Numbered from the stretch's first letter, positions 1 through 6,227 are shown. The stretch is DNA of 6,499 nt from JACPSX01 sp035288405 [NCBI: bacterium] (GCA_035288405.1 DATEAK010000142.1:1-6499), one strand, 5' to 3'. A program made the numbers and translations. Notes: generated by a model from the sequence alone, not told the origin.

Positions 1-28
1 TCTGAAACGTGGCCCACATGGTGCTCAT
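1..28 (-). CDS. rpoA: RNA polymerase alpha subunit, extreme N-terminus (partial)
   Basis: Only nine codons are in the window, reading MSTMWATFQ from an ATG at 26-28, and the gene runs off the left edge. RpoA is the alpha subunit that dimerises to start RNA polymerase assembly. The call rests mostly on position: in the alpha operon the gene after rpsD is normally rpoA. A GGAGG at 33-37 precedes the ATG. The Trp-x-x-Phe-Gln stretch resembles RpoA starts I recall from several non-Firmicute phyla, which is a recollection and not an alignment. A second in-frame ATG at 17-19 would give a protein starting MWATFQ, but it sits 13 nt from the GGAGG. The frame stays open upstream through the whole gap to rpsD, so the Shine-Dalgarno sequence, not a stop codon, picks the start. 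Confidence 0.6.
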
Positions 29-32
29 ACTA

Positions 33-37
33 CCTCC
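33..37 (-). promoter_or_regulatory. Shine-Dalgarno of probable rpoA
   Basis: GGAGG on the minus strand lies 4 nt before the ATG at 26-28 and 13 nt before the ATG at 17-19. The first spacing is a little short and the second is long. The nearer ATG is preferred. Confidence 0.6.
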
Positions 38-43
38 GCGAGC

Positions 44-75
44 TGCCCCTCCTGAGAACCGCACCAGGAGAAACA
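44..75 (-). repeat. Inverted repeat / possible RNA hairpin in the rpsD-rpoA gap
   Basis: On the minus strand CTCCTG (65-70) and CAGGAG (49-54) are a perfect 6-bp inverted repeat around a 10-nt loop. The stem can extend outward by three U-G wobbles, a G-C and a U-A, giving about 11 pairs over 44-75. It ends 6 nt before the GGAGG of probable rpoA. Its 3' arm itself contains CAGGAGG, which looks like a Shine-Dalgarno sequence. No run of U follows, so it is not a rho-independent terminator. It may be a processing or translational control element, or chance pairing. Confidence 0.4.
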
Positions 76-91
76 CGCACCAGTTAATTCC

Positions 92-718
92 TTATTTGGA
101 ATACAATTCAACAACCAGCTGTTCCTGGATCGGGGTCGTGATATCTTCCCGGACCGGCAGGCTCTTGACCGCTGCCTTCATCTTCTCTCGATCCAAATCT
201 AACCAGGGGGGAATGCCCCTCTGCTCGACCCGCTCCAGAGCAGACTTGATTACTTCCTTCTCCGTACTCTTGGGGCGAACCGCGACCACTTCGCCGGCCG
301 TCACCAGGTAAGAAGGAATATTGACCTTCCGGCCATTCACCATGAAATGGTTCTGACGAACAAGCTGACGGGCCTGGCGCCGGGAGGTAGAAAAGCCGCA
401 GCGGTAGACCACATTGTCAAGCCTACGCTCCAGAAGGGAGAGCAGGTTCTCCCCGGTGACCCCTTGCATCTTGTCTCCCTTGAGGAAATAGTTGCGAAAT
501 TGCCTTTCAAAAATGCTGTAAATGCGCCGGACCTTCTGCTTCTCCCGCAGCTGAAGACCGAATTCGGTAACCTTGGAGCGTTTCTGCCCGTGCTGTCCCG
601 GGGGATAATTCCGCTTCTCGATCGCGCATTTGTCCCCCATGCAACGTTGTCCCTTAAGAAAAAGCTTCGTCCCCTCCCGCCGGCAATGGCGGCAGACAGG
701 ACCTAGATATCGCGCCAA
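92..718 (-). CDS. rpsD: 30S ribosomal protein S4
   Basis: S4 is a primary 16S rRNA-binding protein that nucleates 30S assembly, and in several bacteria it also regulates its own operon. The product is 208 residues, the usual length, starting (M)[15 protein letters not shown]. Cys9, Cys12, Cys26 and Cys31 form the four-cysteine zinc site of the C+ form of S4. The S4 RNA-binding domain is visible at about residues 96-155, including [11 protein letters not shown] and [18 protein letters not shown]. The protein ends VELYSK, as S4 usually does. The start codon is TTG (716-718), supported by the conserved ARY start and by GGGAGG 7 nt upstream. It follows rpsK by 30 nt and is the last complete gene of the window before rpoA. 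Confidence 0.98.
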   Translation of the reverse strand: MARYLGPVCRHCRREGTKLFLKGQRCMGDKCAIEKRNYPPGQHGQKRSKVTEFGLQLREKQKVRRIYSIFERQFRNYFLKGDKMQGVTGENLLSLLERRLDNVVYRCGFSTSRRQARQLVRQNHFMVNGRKVNIPSYLVTAGEVVAVRPKSTEKEVIKSALERVEQRGIPPWLDLDREKMKAAVKSLPVREDITTPIQEQLVVELYSK

Positions 719-725
719 ACTTTAT

Positions 726-731
726 CCTCCC
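726..731 (-). promoter_or_regulatory. Shine-Dalgarno of rpsD (TTG start)
   Basis: GGGAGG on the minus strand lies 7 nt before the TTG at 716-718. This spacing, together with the conserved S4 N-terminus, fixes TTG as the start. Confidence 0.85.
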
Positions 732-748
732 ATTTTCCAGAAAACAAA

Positions 749-1144
749 TCAGACCCTGCGCCTTTTCGGAGGTCTGCATCCATTGTGCGGGATCGGAGTC
801 ACGTCCCGAATCAGGGTAATCTCCAGCCCGGCGGCCTGCAAGGAGCGAATGGCGGACTCCCGCCCGCTGCCTGGCCCCTTTACCAGGACCGAGACCCGCC
901 GCATGCCTTGCTCCATCGCTTTCTTGGCGACCGCCTCGGCAGCAATCTGGGCGGCAAACGGTGTGCTTTTCCGAGAGCCCTTGAAACCCTGTGTTCCGGC
1001 GCTCGCCCAGGCGATGGTGCTTCCCGAGACATCGCTGATGGTAATCAGGGTATTGTTGAAAGTGGCCTGAATGTGAGCAACTCCCTCACTGACATTCCAG
1101 CGCTCTTTCTTTTTTCCAGCTCCCTTTTTCTTGGCCTTTGCCAT
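749..1144 (-). CDS. rpsK: 30S ribosomal protein S11
   Basis: S11 sits on the 30S platform next to the E site and the Shine-Dalgarno helix. The product is 131 residues, a typical length, with a Lys-rich N-terminal tail (residues 3-13) that would contact rRNA. Family motifs are [12 protein letters not shown] (21-32), the GPGSGRE turn (90-96) and the C-terminal [18 protein letters not shown] (114-131). Asn121 in PHNG matches the Asn known to become isoaspartate in E. coli S11; whether this happens here is inference. The start is an ATG at 1142-1144 with AAGGAG at 1150-1155, 5 nt upstream. It lies 19 nt after rpsM and 30 nt before rpsD, the normal alpha-operon position. Confidence 0.98.
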   Translation of the reverse strand: MAKAKKKGAGKKKERWNVSEGVAHIQATFNNTLITISDVSGSTIAWASAGTQGFKGSRKSTPFAAQIAAEAVAKKAMEQGMRRVSVLVKGPGSGRESAIRSLQAAGLEITLIRDVTPIPHNGCRPPKRRRV

Positions 1145-1163
1145 ATGCTCTCCTTAAATCCTC

Positions 1164-1541
1164 TTACTCAGCCGCCTTGGCCCTGGCCCCAATGGTGCGC
1201 CGGGGTCCTTTACGGGTCCGGGAGTTCGTGCGGGTTCTCTGACCGCGGACCGGGAGCCCCCGCCTGTGCCGGAATCCCCGGTAACATCCGATATCCATAA
1301 GCCGCTTGATATCCATGGATCGGTCCCGACGCAGATCTCCCTCGACCTGAAACTCCTGTTGGATGATCGCCTGGAGTTTACTGAGTTCCTTCTCGGTGAG
1401 ATCCTTCACTCTGGCGTCCTTGCCGATCTGTGCAGAGTCGAGAATTTTCTTGGCGGAGGTCCGACCGATACCATAGATGTAAGTCAGACCGATCTCAACT
1501 CGCTTTTCTGCCGGGATGTCCACTCCTGCGATTCTGGCCAC
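1164..1541 (-). CDS. rpsM: 30S ribosomal protein S13
   Basis: S13 is in the 30S head, where it forms inter-subunit bridges and its basic tail reaches toward the P-site tRNA. The product is 125 residues, normal for the family. It starts (M)ARIAGVDIP, has the [14 protein letters not shown] helix-turn-helix segment (21-34), and a very basic C-terminal extension [20 protein letters not shown] (94-113). The start codon is GTG (1539-1541), set by the conserved ARIAGVD start and by GGAGG 8 nt upstream. It follows rpmJ by 17 nt and precedes rpsK by 19 nt, the classical first ribosomal genes of the alpha operon. Confidence 0.98.
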   Translation of the reverse strand: MARIAGVDIPAEKRVEIGLTYIYGIGRTSAKKILDSAQIGKDARVKDLTEKELSKLQAIIQQEFQVEGDLRRDRSMDIKRLMDIGCYRGFRHRRGLPVRGQRTRTNSRTRKGPRRTIGARAKAAE

Positions 1542-1549
1542 TGCCTAAT

Positions 1550-1554
1550 CCTCC
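1550..1554 (-). promoter_or_regulatory. Shine-Dalgarno of rpsM (GTG start)
   Basis: GGAGG on the minus strand lies 8 nt before the GTG at 1539-1541, supporting that non-ATG start. Confidence 0.8.
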
Positions 1555-1558
1555 CCGC

Positions 1559-1672
1559 TCATTTCTGGCGCTGTTTGTGCTTGGGATTTTCGCACAAGAC
1601 TCGCACCACGCCTTTCCGGCGGATCACCTTACACTTGTTGCAAATGGGTTTTACCGAGGCGCGCACCTTCAC
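1559..1672 (-). CDS. rpmJ: 50S ribosomal protein L36
   Basis: This is a 37-codon gene, the usual length for L36, a small zinc protein of the 50S subunit that binds 23S rRNA. The translation begins (M)[15 protein letters not shown] and ends KHKQRQK. Cys11, Cys14, Cys27 and His32 form the zinc-ribbon ligand set, so this is the zinc-binding (C+) form. The start is GTG at 1670-1672, with GGGAG at 1681-1685, 8 nt upstream and directly after the infA stop. A second GTG two codons further in encodes Val3, which fits the conserved MKVR start. The stop is TGA at 1559-1561. It lies 13 nt after infA and 17 nt before rpsM, its usual place. Confidence 0.97.
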   Translation of the reverse strand: MKVRASVKPICNKCKVIRRKGVVRVLCENPKHKQRQK

Positions 1673-1680
1673 TTCTTTAT

Positions 1681-1685
1681 CTCCC
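1681..1685 (-). promoter_or_regulatory. Shine-Dalgarno of rpmJ (GTG start)
   Basis: GGGAG on the minus strand is fused to the infA stop codon (TAAGGGAG) and lies 8 nt before the GTG at 1670-1672. Confidence 0.8.
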
Positions 1686-1904
1686 TTACTTGAACCGGTA
1701 GACGATCCGCCCCCGGGTTAAATCATAGGGGGACAGCTCCACTTTCACCCGATCCCCGGGCAGGATTCGAATAAAATGCATGCGCATTTTTCCCGAGATG
1801 TGAGCCAACACCTTGTGACCGTTTTCCAGCTCAACCCGGAACATGGCATTTGGAAGAGGCTCAGTGACCGTCCCTTCAACCTCAATGGGCTCTTCCTTCT
1901 CCAT
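1686..1904 (-). CDS. infA: Translation initiation factor IF-1
   Basis: IF-1 is a small OB-fold protein that binds the 30S A site during initiation and works with IF-2 and IF-3. The product is 72 residues, the standard length: [18 protein letters not shown], then [20 protein letters not shown] and the strongly conserved [20 protein letters not shown] toward the end. The frame is open 14 codons further upstream (to 1946) into the end of map, but the family start is the ATG at 1902-1904. The ribosome site is odd: GGGAGG lies 13 nt upstream, with only a GAGGG right next to the ATG. It follows map by 19 nt and precedes rpmJ by 13 nt. Confidence 0.98.
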   Translation of the reverse strand: MEKEEPIEVEGTVTEPLPNAMFRVELENGHKVLAHISGKMRMHFIRILPGDRVKVELSPYDLTRGRIVYRFK

Positions 1905-1917
1905 ACCCTCTTGCAAA

Positions 1918-1923
1918 CCTCCC
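1918..1923 (-). promoter_or_regulatory. Probable Shine-Dalgarno of infA, unusually distant
   Basis: GGGAGG on the minus strand directly follows the map stop codon (TAAGGGAGG) but sits 13 nt before the infA ATG at 1902-1904. An in-frame TTG at 1914-1916 lies only one or two nt from it, too close to be its target. Confidence 0.55.
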
Positions 1924-2676
1924 TTAATGGAAGCGGCTGAGAACATCGCAGCCGTCTTTCGTTACGGCCACGGTGTGTTCGAAGTGGGCTGAAAGACTCC
2001 CATCCTGCGTCACCACAGTCCAGTTATCGTCCAAAATCCGCACGTCGCTCGTCCCCACATTGACCATCGGTTCAACGGCCAGAACCATCCCCTCTTTCAG
2101 CCGGGGGCCCCGCCCTGGAGGACCGAAGTTGGGGATCTGCGGTTCCTCGTGAAGTGAGGTGCCGATCCCGTGCCCCACAAAAATCCGCACCACAGAAAAC
2201 CCTTCCCTTTCAACCGCCGTCTGGATCGCGTGAGAAATATCCGAGAGCCAGTTATTTTCCCGCACCTCCCGCAAGCCGGACTCCAGGGACGTGCGGGTGA
2301 CCGCGAGCAGTTTTTTGGCCGATTCGGTGATCTTCTCCACGCCCACAGTGATGGCGGCATCACCGTAGTACCCCTCGTATAAGGAGCCCAGATCCAGGCT
2401 GATCACATCCCCCTCCTGCAGCTTCCGCTTTGCCGAGGGGATGCCATGAACCACTTCCTCGTTAATCGAGGCACACAGGGACATGGGAAACCCCCTATAC
2501 CCTTTGAAAGCAGGCGCGGCGCCCCGTTCCATCAAGAACTGCTCGGCAATGTCATTCAGCTCCAGTGTGGTGATTCCCGGCTCCACCACCTTCTCCAGAT
2601 GCTGCAAAGCATCGGCCACGATCTGACAACTTGCTCGGATCTTCTCGACCTCCTCCGGAGACTTCAAAATGATCAC
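1924..2676 (-). CDS. map: Methionine aminopeptidase, type I
   Basis: This cytosolic metalloenzyme removes the initiator Met from nascent proteins when residue 2 is small. The product is 250 residues, normal for the short bacterial type I enzyme without an N-terminal zinc-finger extension. The five metal ligands are Asp95 (in SLDLG), Asp106 (in YYGDAA), His169 (in VGHGIG), Glu202 (in VEPM) and Glu233 (in HFEHT). The substrate-site His77 (VVHGIP) and His176 (LHEEP) are also present. The start is a GTG (2674-2676) giving [14 protein letters not shown], overlapping the adk stop by 4 nt (GTGA). The frame is open to 2874 inside adk, but that extension has no family likeness. The upstream AGGGG is weak, so translation is probably coupled to adk. 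It lies 19 nt before infA. Confidence 0.97.
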   Translation of the reverse strand: MIILKSPEEVEKIRASCQIVADALQHLEKVVEPGITTLELNDIAEQFLMERGAAPAFKGYRGFPMSLCASINEEVVHGIPSAKRKLQEGDVISLDLGSLYEGYYGDAAITVGVEKITESAKKLLAVTRTSLESGLREVRENNWLSDISHAIQTAVEREGFSVVRIFVGHGIGTSLHEEPQIPNFGPPGRGPRLKEGMVLAVEPMVNVGTSDVRILDDNWTVVTQDGSLSAHFEHTVAVTKDGCDVLSRFH

Positions 2677-3317
2677 GACGCCAAAGACCCCTGCAGACAG
2701 CTCCGGATTCGGGAGAACACTTCCGCCACAGCGCCCACACCGTCCACCCTCAAGAGCTTTCCCTTCTTCTGATAATAGTCGATCAAGGGCTGGGTTTGCT
2801 CCCGGTAGACCGTGAGCCTGCGGCGGATGGTATCTTCTCGATCGTCCTCCCTCTGACAAAGCTCGCCTCCGCACTTGGGACAGGAAGAGCCCGGCTGGCC
2901 CTGGTTGAAAGTCTCACCGCATCCCCGGCAGGTCCGGCGCGCTGACAGCCGGCCCAACAGTTCAACTTCATCCACCTCCACGCTGACAACGGCATCGATC
3001 GCCTGGTGGTGCTCTTCCAATGTCTTTTCGAGCCCGTCGGCCTGAGCTGCCGTGCGGGGGAACCCGTCCAGGATAAACCCCTTTGCGCAATCCGGCTTCT
3101 GGATCCGCCCGTCGATGAGCCGGATCATAAGATCGTCGGGGACCAAGGCCCCGCGTTCCATGTACGCCTTGGCTTCCTTGCCCAGTGCGGATCCCGATTT
3201 TACCGCCGCGCGCAGAATGTCCCCCGTGGAAATCTGCGGAACTCCTAAATGCTCCACAAGTAGCTTGGCCTGGGTTCCCTTCCCAGCTCCCGGTGCTCCG
3301 AGCAGGATCATCCGCAT
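2673..3317 (-). CDS. adk: Adenylate kinase, zinc-LID type
   Basis: The enzyme catalyses ATP + AMP to 2 ADP in the cytosol and balances adenine nucleotides. The product is 214 residues. In order it has the P-loop GAPGAGKGT (7-15), the AMP-binding segment with STGDILR (30-36), GFILDGFPRT (80-89), and a long LID. The LID holds Cys130-x2-Cys133 and Cys146-x2-Cys149, a four-cysteine zinc site, followed by CQREDDREDTIRRRL (154-168). The gap between the Cys pairs is 12 residues, shorter than the 16 of the Bacillus-type enzyme. The start is an ATG at 3315-3317 with AAGGG 6 nt upstream. A second ATG two codons in is possible but less well placed. It follows secY by 18 nt and overlaps map by 4 nt, the secY-adk-map order of many phyla. 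Confidence 0.98.
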   Translation of the reverse strand: MRMILLGAPGAGKGTQAKLLVEHLGVPQISTGDILRAAVKSGSALGKEAKAYMERGALVPDDLMIRLIDGRIQKPDCAKGFILDGFPRTAAQADGLEKTLEEHHQAIDAVVSVEVDEVELLGRLSARRTCRGCGETFNQGQPGSSCPKCGGELCQREDDREDTIRRRLTVYREQTQPLIDYYQKKGKLLRVDGVGAVAEVFSRIRSCLQGSLAS

Positions 3318-3335
3318 CCTAATCCCTTAATCCCC

Positions 3336-4649
3336 TTATCCCCTGCGCCCGCGCAGCCTGCCTTTTTTCATGAAGCCTTCGTAGTTCCTCATCACCAGGT
3401 GGGACTCGACCTGCTGCATGGTGTCCATGGCCACACCCACGACGATCAGGAGAGCCGTCCCTCCGAAATAGAAGGGGACTCTCATGTGCTGGATGAGATA
3501 CGTAGGCAAGATAACGATCACAGAGAGGTAGATGGCTCCAGTAAAGGTGAGACGAGACAGAATCCGATCTACAAATTGCGACGTGTTCTTCCCCGGACGA
3601 ATGCCGGGGACGAACCCACCGGACTTTTTCAGATTGTCCGCGACGTCATCCGGATTGAAAATAATCGCGGTGTAAAAGTAAGCAAAAAAGAAGATGAGAA
3701 GCACCGTGAGCAATGTGTATAGAAGTCCTCCCGGGGAAAGGCTCGAGGATACGGACTGTATCCAGGGGATATCGGCAAACTGGGCGATCGTGGCCGGGAA
3801 GGCAATGATCGATGAAGCAAATATGGGAGGGATGACGCCGGAGGTATTGATCTTGAGGGGCAGGTAGGTACTCTGCCCTCCATAGACGCGCCGACCCACA
3901 ACCCGCTTGGCCGACTGGATCGGAATCTTCCGGTAACCGCTCTCCAAGACCACGATCACCCCGATCACGACAACCATCATAGCGAGCAAGACCAGCATGA
4001 GAAGCGGGGCCAGCTCTCCCGTGCGAATCAGGCTCAAGGTATTGCCGACGGCCCGGGGTATGCCGGTCACAATGCCCGCAAAAATGATCAGGGAGATCCC
4101 ATTGCCGATTCCCCGCTCGGTAATCTGCTCCCCAAGCCACATGATGAACACCGTGCCGGCGGTCAGGGTCAAGATCGTCAGAAGACGGAACGACCATCCG
4201 GGCAGCGGTACGACGGGCACGCCTCCGGGGCTCGTCATCTTTTCCAAACCGATGCTGATCCCGAAGGACTGGACGACGCTGAGGACGACGGTGCCATAGC
4301 GAGCGTACTGGTTCAGCTTCTTGCGTCCCTGTTCCCCCTCTTTCTTGAGTTTGGCCAGGGTGGGAAAAACGACCGAGAGCAGGTCCAGGATAATCGAGGA
4401 GCTGATGTACGGCATGATTCCCAAGGCAAAAATAGTCATCTGGCCCAAGGCCCCTCCGGAGAACATGTCAAAGAACCCGAAGATAGTTCCCTGGGTCCGC
4501 GCAATGAACTCGGCGAGCGCTTCTCCATTGATTCCCGGTGTGGGAATATGTGCGCCGATACGGTAGACGGCCAGGAGGGCTACTGTATAGAAAACGCGGC
4601 GCTTGAGTTCTGGAATTCTGAAGATATTCTGGATGCTGTCAACGGCCAA
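3336..4649 (-). CDS. secY: Preprotein translocase subunit SecY
   Basis: SecY is the inner-membrane channel subunit that, with SecE and SecG, exports unfolded proteins driven by SecA or the ribosome. The product is 437 residues, the usual length. About ten membrane segments can be read: near 18-36, 72-95, 117-135, 152-173, 182-206, 214-234, 268-290, 308-331, 369-389 and 392-411. Landmarks are the plug region (about 56-70), [10 protein letters not shown] (177-186), the cytosolic loop with GIRPG (349-353, Arg351), and the basic C-terminal tail [14 protein letters not shown]. The start is TTG (4647-4649), giving (M)[17 protein letters not shown], preceded by a very strong Shine-Dalgarno sequence. 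It overlaps the rplO end by 11 nt, so its ribosome site lies in rplO. It precedes adk by 18 nt. Confidence 0.98.
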   Translation of the reverse strand: MAVDSIQNIFRIPELKRRVFYTVALLAVYRIGAHIPTPGINGEALAEFIARTQGTIFGFFDMFSGGALGQMTIFALGIMPYISSSIILDLLSVVFPTLAKLKKEGEQGRKKLNQYARYGTVVLSVVQSFGISIGLEKMTSPGGVPVVPLPGWSFRLLTILTLTAGTVFIMWLGEQITERGIGNGISLIIFAGIVTGIPRAVGNTLSLIRTGELAPLLMLVLLAMMVVVIGVIVVLESGYRKIPIQSAKRVVGRRVYGGQSTYLPLKINTSGVIPPIFASSIIAFPATIAQFADIPWIQSVSSSLSPGGLLYTLLTVLLIFFFAYFYTAIIFNPDDVADNLKKSGGFVPGIRPGKNTSQFVDRILSRLTFTGAIYLSVIVILPTYLIQHMRVPFYFGGTALLIVVGVAMDTMQQVESHLVMRNYEGFMKKGRLRGRRG

Positions 4650-5091
4650 GCCCGATCACCTCCGCCTTTCCTCCGGCTGCAGCAATCTTCTCCAGCGCCG
4701 TCTTACTAAAAGCGCTGGCCTGAACCGTAAGGGAAACCGGCAGATCTCCGTTTCCCAGGACCTTAACTCCGTCTCCCAGCTTCCTGAGGATCCCCTTCTC
4801 TTTGAGGAGCTCCGGGGTAACCAGGGTACCTGCGGAAAACCGCTGCAAATCCCGCAGATTGACCACCGCATAGCAACGCTTGAAAATGTTGGTGAACCCC
4901 CCCTTTGGAAGGCGCCTCTGCAGGGGCATCTGTCCCCCTTCAAACCCGGGGCGCGTCCCGCCGCCGGAGCGTGCATTTTGCCCCTTGTGCCCTTTGCCCG
5001 AGGTTTTGCCGAGCCCCGACCCGATTCCGATCCCACGCCGCTTGCGCTTCTGCCTGGATCCACGACGGGGCTTTAGGGTACCGATCCTCAT
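4639..5091 (-). CDS. rplO: 50S ribosomal protein L15
   Basis: L15 is a late-assembling 50S protein whose long basic N-terminal arm threads into 23S rRNA. The product is 150 residues, as usual. The arm shows [13 protein letters not shown] (6-18), [17 protein letters not shown] (22-38), [20 protein letters not shown] (40-59) and RLPKGGF (60-66). The globular C-terminal domain runs to about 148. The stretch RRGIGIGSG (18-26) differs slightly from the commoner GRGIGSG. The start is an ATG at 5089-5091, sharing one base with the rpmD stop (TGATG), with GGAGGAGG at 5096-5103 just upstream. The stop TGA (4639-4641) lies inside secY. Confidence 0.98.
   Translation of the reverse strand: MRIGTLKPRRGSRQKRKRRGIGIGSGLGKTSGKGHKGQNARSGGGTRPGFEGGQMPLQRRLPKGGFTNIFKRCYAVVNLRDLQRFSAGTLVTPELLKEKGILRKLGDGVKVLGNGDLPVSLTVQASAFSKTALEKIAAAGGKAEVIGLGR
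4654..4663 (-). promoter_or_regulatory. Strong Shine-Dalgarno of secY (TTG start)
   Basis: GGAGGTGATC on the minus strand is a ten-base exact complement of the usual 16S rRNA 3' end (GATCACCTCC). It lies inside the end of rplO, with GGAGG 9 nt before the TTG at 4647-4649. It decides the secY start. Confidence 0.9.
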
Positions 5092-5288
5092 CAGGCCTCC
5101 TCCACTTCCACCAGGTGTGCAATCTTGGCAATCATTCCTCGGATTTCCGGAGTATCGAGACGGACAACCGTCCTGTGGAGTTTTCCCAAACCCAGACCCC
5201 GCAACACCTGCCGCTGCGAATCAGGCCGGCCTATGGCGCTACGAATCTGGGTAACGGCCAGCTTTTTTTGTGACCTTTCTCGAACCAC
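5091..5288 (-). CDS. rpmD: 50S ribosomal protein L30
   Basis: L30 is a small 50S protein near the 23S/5S rRNA region, absent in some bacteria. The product is 65 residues, in the normal 58-65 range, with [19 protein letters not shown] (8-26), [13 protein letters not shown] (29-41) and DTPEIRGMI (45-53). The start is GTG at 5286-5288 with GGGAG 8 nt upstream; no ATG or TTG start is near. The first few residues before KKL are not conserved, so the exact start is less certain than the gene. The stop TGA overlaps the rplO ATG by one base. It follows rpsE by 16 nt, in the standard rpsE-rpmD-rplO order. Confidence 0.96.
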   Translation of the reverse strand: MVRERSQKKLAVTQIRSAIGRPDSQRQVLRGLGLGKLHRTVVRLDTPEIRGMIAKIAHLVEVEEA

Positions 5289-5296
5289 TATGCTCT

Positions 5297-5301
5297 CTCC
5301 C
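5297..5301 (-). promoter_or_regulatory. Shine-Dalgarno of rpmD (GTG start)
   Basis: GGGAG on the minus strand lies 8 nt before the GTG at 5286-5288 and supports it as the rpmD start. Confidence 0.75.
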
Positions 5302-5304
5302 GCA

Positions 5305-5820
5305 TTAAGCTTCTGCGGCCCCTGCCGCCGGCTCGCCCAACGTCTTCCCCCGCATCCGGCTTACATATTCCGCGCTTCGTAATTGCAGCAACCCTTCCAT
5401 GGTTGCCTTGACTACGTTGTGGGGATTGCTGGATCCCAGGCACTTGGTCAGGATATCCCGCACACCGGCCATCTCCATAATCGCCCGAACCGCCCCTCCG
5501 GCAATCACGCCGGTCCCTTTGGAGGCGGGCTTCATGAGCACCCGGCTGGCGCTAAAAGCCCCGGTGATTTGGTGAGGAATCGTGTGCCCTTTTAAGGAGA
5601 TCGAGACCAGACTCCGTTTGGCTTTTTCGATGGCTTTGCTGATCGCCTCGGGAACCTCGTTGGCTTTTCCCAACCCGATCCCGACTCTTCCGGATTTGTC
5701 CCCGACCACGACCAGCGCGCTGAAACTGAAACGGCGGCCTCCTTTGACCACCTTAGCCACACGGTTAATGAAAATAATCTTGTCGGTCAGTTCTCTTTCA
5801 GCGCGCTCATCATCAGGCAA
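5305..5820 (-). CDS. rpsE: 30S ribosomal protein S5
   Basis: S5 is a 30S protein near the mRNA entry channel, important for decoding accuracy. The product is 171 residues, typical. The N-terminal dsRNA-binding-like domain covers about 10-75: [20 protein letters not shown] then [19 protein letters not shown]. The [10 protein letters not shown] loop (20-29) is where spectinomycin-resistance changes are known in E. coli; it looks like wild type here. The C-terminal domain (about 83-155) includes [20 protein letters not shown] and NPHNVVKAT. The start is TTG (5818-5820), 9 nt after AGGAG. The in-frame stop of rplR 15 nt upstream leaves no alternative ATG. It lies 15 nt after rplR and 16 nt before rpmD. 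Confidence 0.98.
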   Translation of the reverse strand: MPDDERAERELTDKIIFINRVAKVVKGGRRFSFSALVVVGDKSGRVGIGLGKANEVPEAISKAIEKAKRSLVSISLKGHTIPHQITGAFSASRVLMKPASKGTGVIAGGAVRAIMEMAGVRDILTKCLGSSNPHNVVKATMEGLLQLRSAEYVSRMRGKTLGEPAAGAAEA

Positions 5821-5829
5821 GACGGTGTA

Positions 5830-5834
5830 CTCCT
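5830..5834 (-). promoter_or_regulatory. Shine-Dalgarno of rpsE (TTG start)
   Basis: AGGAG on the minus strand directly follows the rplR stop codon (TGAGAGGAG) and lies 9 nt before the TTG at 5818-5820. Confidence 0.8.
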
Positions 5835-5835
5835 C

Positions 5836-6204
5836 TCAAAAAATCAGTCCCTTTTCCCTGGCTCCATCGGCTACAGCCTTGACCCGCCCATGGTAGAGGT
5901 AGCCGTTCCGATCGAAGACCACACTGCTAACCCCCTTCTCCAAAGCCTTCACGGCCAGGAGTTCACCCAAGAATTTGGCCGCCGCTACATTGCCCCCCTT
6001 GCTAGACTGACTTTTGAAGTCCCCGTGCAAGCTGGTCTGGGTCAGCAACGTGCAACCGTTCGCATCATCGATTAACTGCGCATAAATATGCCGGGCGCTC
6101 TTGAACACGCACAAGCGGGGGCGAGCGGGAGTCCCTTTGACCTTCTTCCGGACCCGCTTTTGCCGTGTCTTGTGCCTCATCGCCAATCGTTTCTGTCGGT
6201 TCAC
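5836..6204 (-). CDS. rplR: 50S ribosomal protein L18
   Basis: L18 binds 5S rRNA and helps attach it to the 50S central protuberance. The product is 122 residues, within the family range. It has a basic N-terminal tail ([20 protein letters not shown]), then [20 protein letters not shown] (24-43), [17 protein letters not shown] (68-84) and the conserved end [20 protein letters not shown] (96-115) and REKGL. The start is GTG (6202-6204) with AAGGA 9 nt upstream. An internal ATG at residue 9 would remove part of the tail. It follows rplF by 23 nt and precedes rpsE by 15 nt, both in the same reading frame. Confidence 0.98.
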   Translation of the reverse strand: MNRQKRLAMRHKTRQKRVRKKVKGTPARPRLCVFKSARHIYAQLIDDANGCTLLTQTSLHGDFKSQSSKGGNVAAAKFLGELLAVKALEKGVSSVVFDRNGYLYHGRVKAVADGAREKGLIF

Positions 6205-6213
6205 TGACTGGAT

Positions 6214-6221
6214 TCCTTCCT
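6214..6221 (-). promoter_or_regulatory. Shine-Dalgarno of rplR (GTG start)
   Basis: AGGAAGGA on the minus strand ends 9 nt before the GTG at 6202-6204, supporting that start over the internal ATG. Confidence 0.7.
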
Positions 6222-6227
6222 ACTTGC

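Noticed and set aside
29-91. Rho-independent terminator or internal promoter between rpsD and rpoA
   Set aside because: The hairpin there has no following U run, and no convincing -35/-10 pair is visible on the minus strand.
9-311. Plus-strand open frame across the rpsD-rpoA gap
   Set aside because: Most of it is antisense to rpsD, and no plausible ribosome site or family motif is seen.
1686-1946. 86-residue version of IF-1
   Set aside because: The first 14 residues overlap the end of map and are not part of the family; the 72-residue form from 1904 is standard.
1924-2874. 316-residue open frame extending map 66 codons into adk
   Set aside because: The extra N-terminal residues overlap adk in another frame, have no aminopeptidase likeness, and a GTG start at 2676 gives the standard 250-residue protein.
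3629-4197. Alternative minus-strand frames inside secY
   Set aside because: They are out-of-frame shadows of secY with His/Arg/Pro-rich nonsense composition.
4905-5273. Plus-strand open frames opposite rplO and rpmD, and similar ones throughout, such as 785-1300 and 4603-5076
   Set aside because: They lie antisense to well-supported conserved genes, have low-complexity or arbitrary composition, and resemble no family I know.
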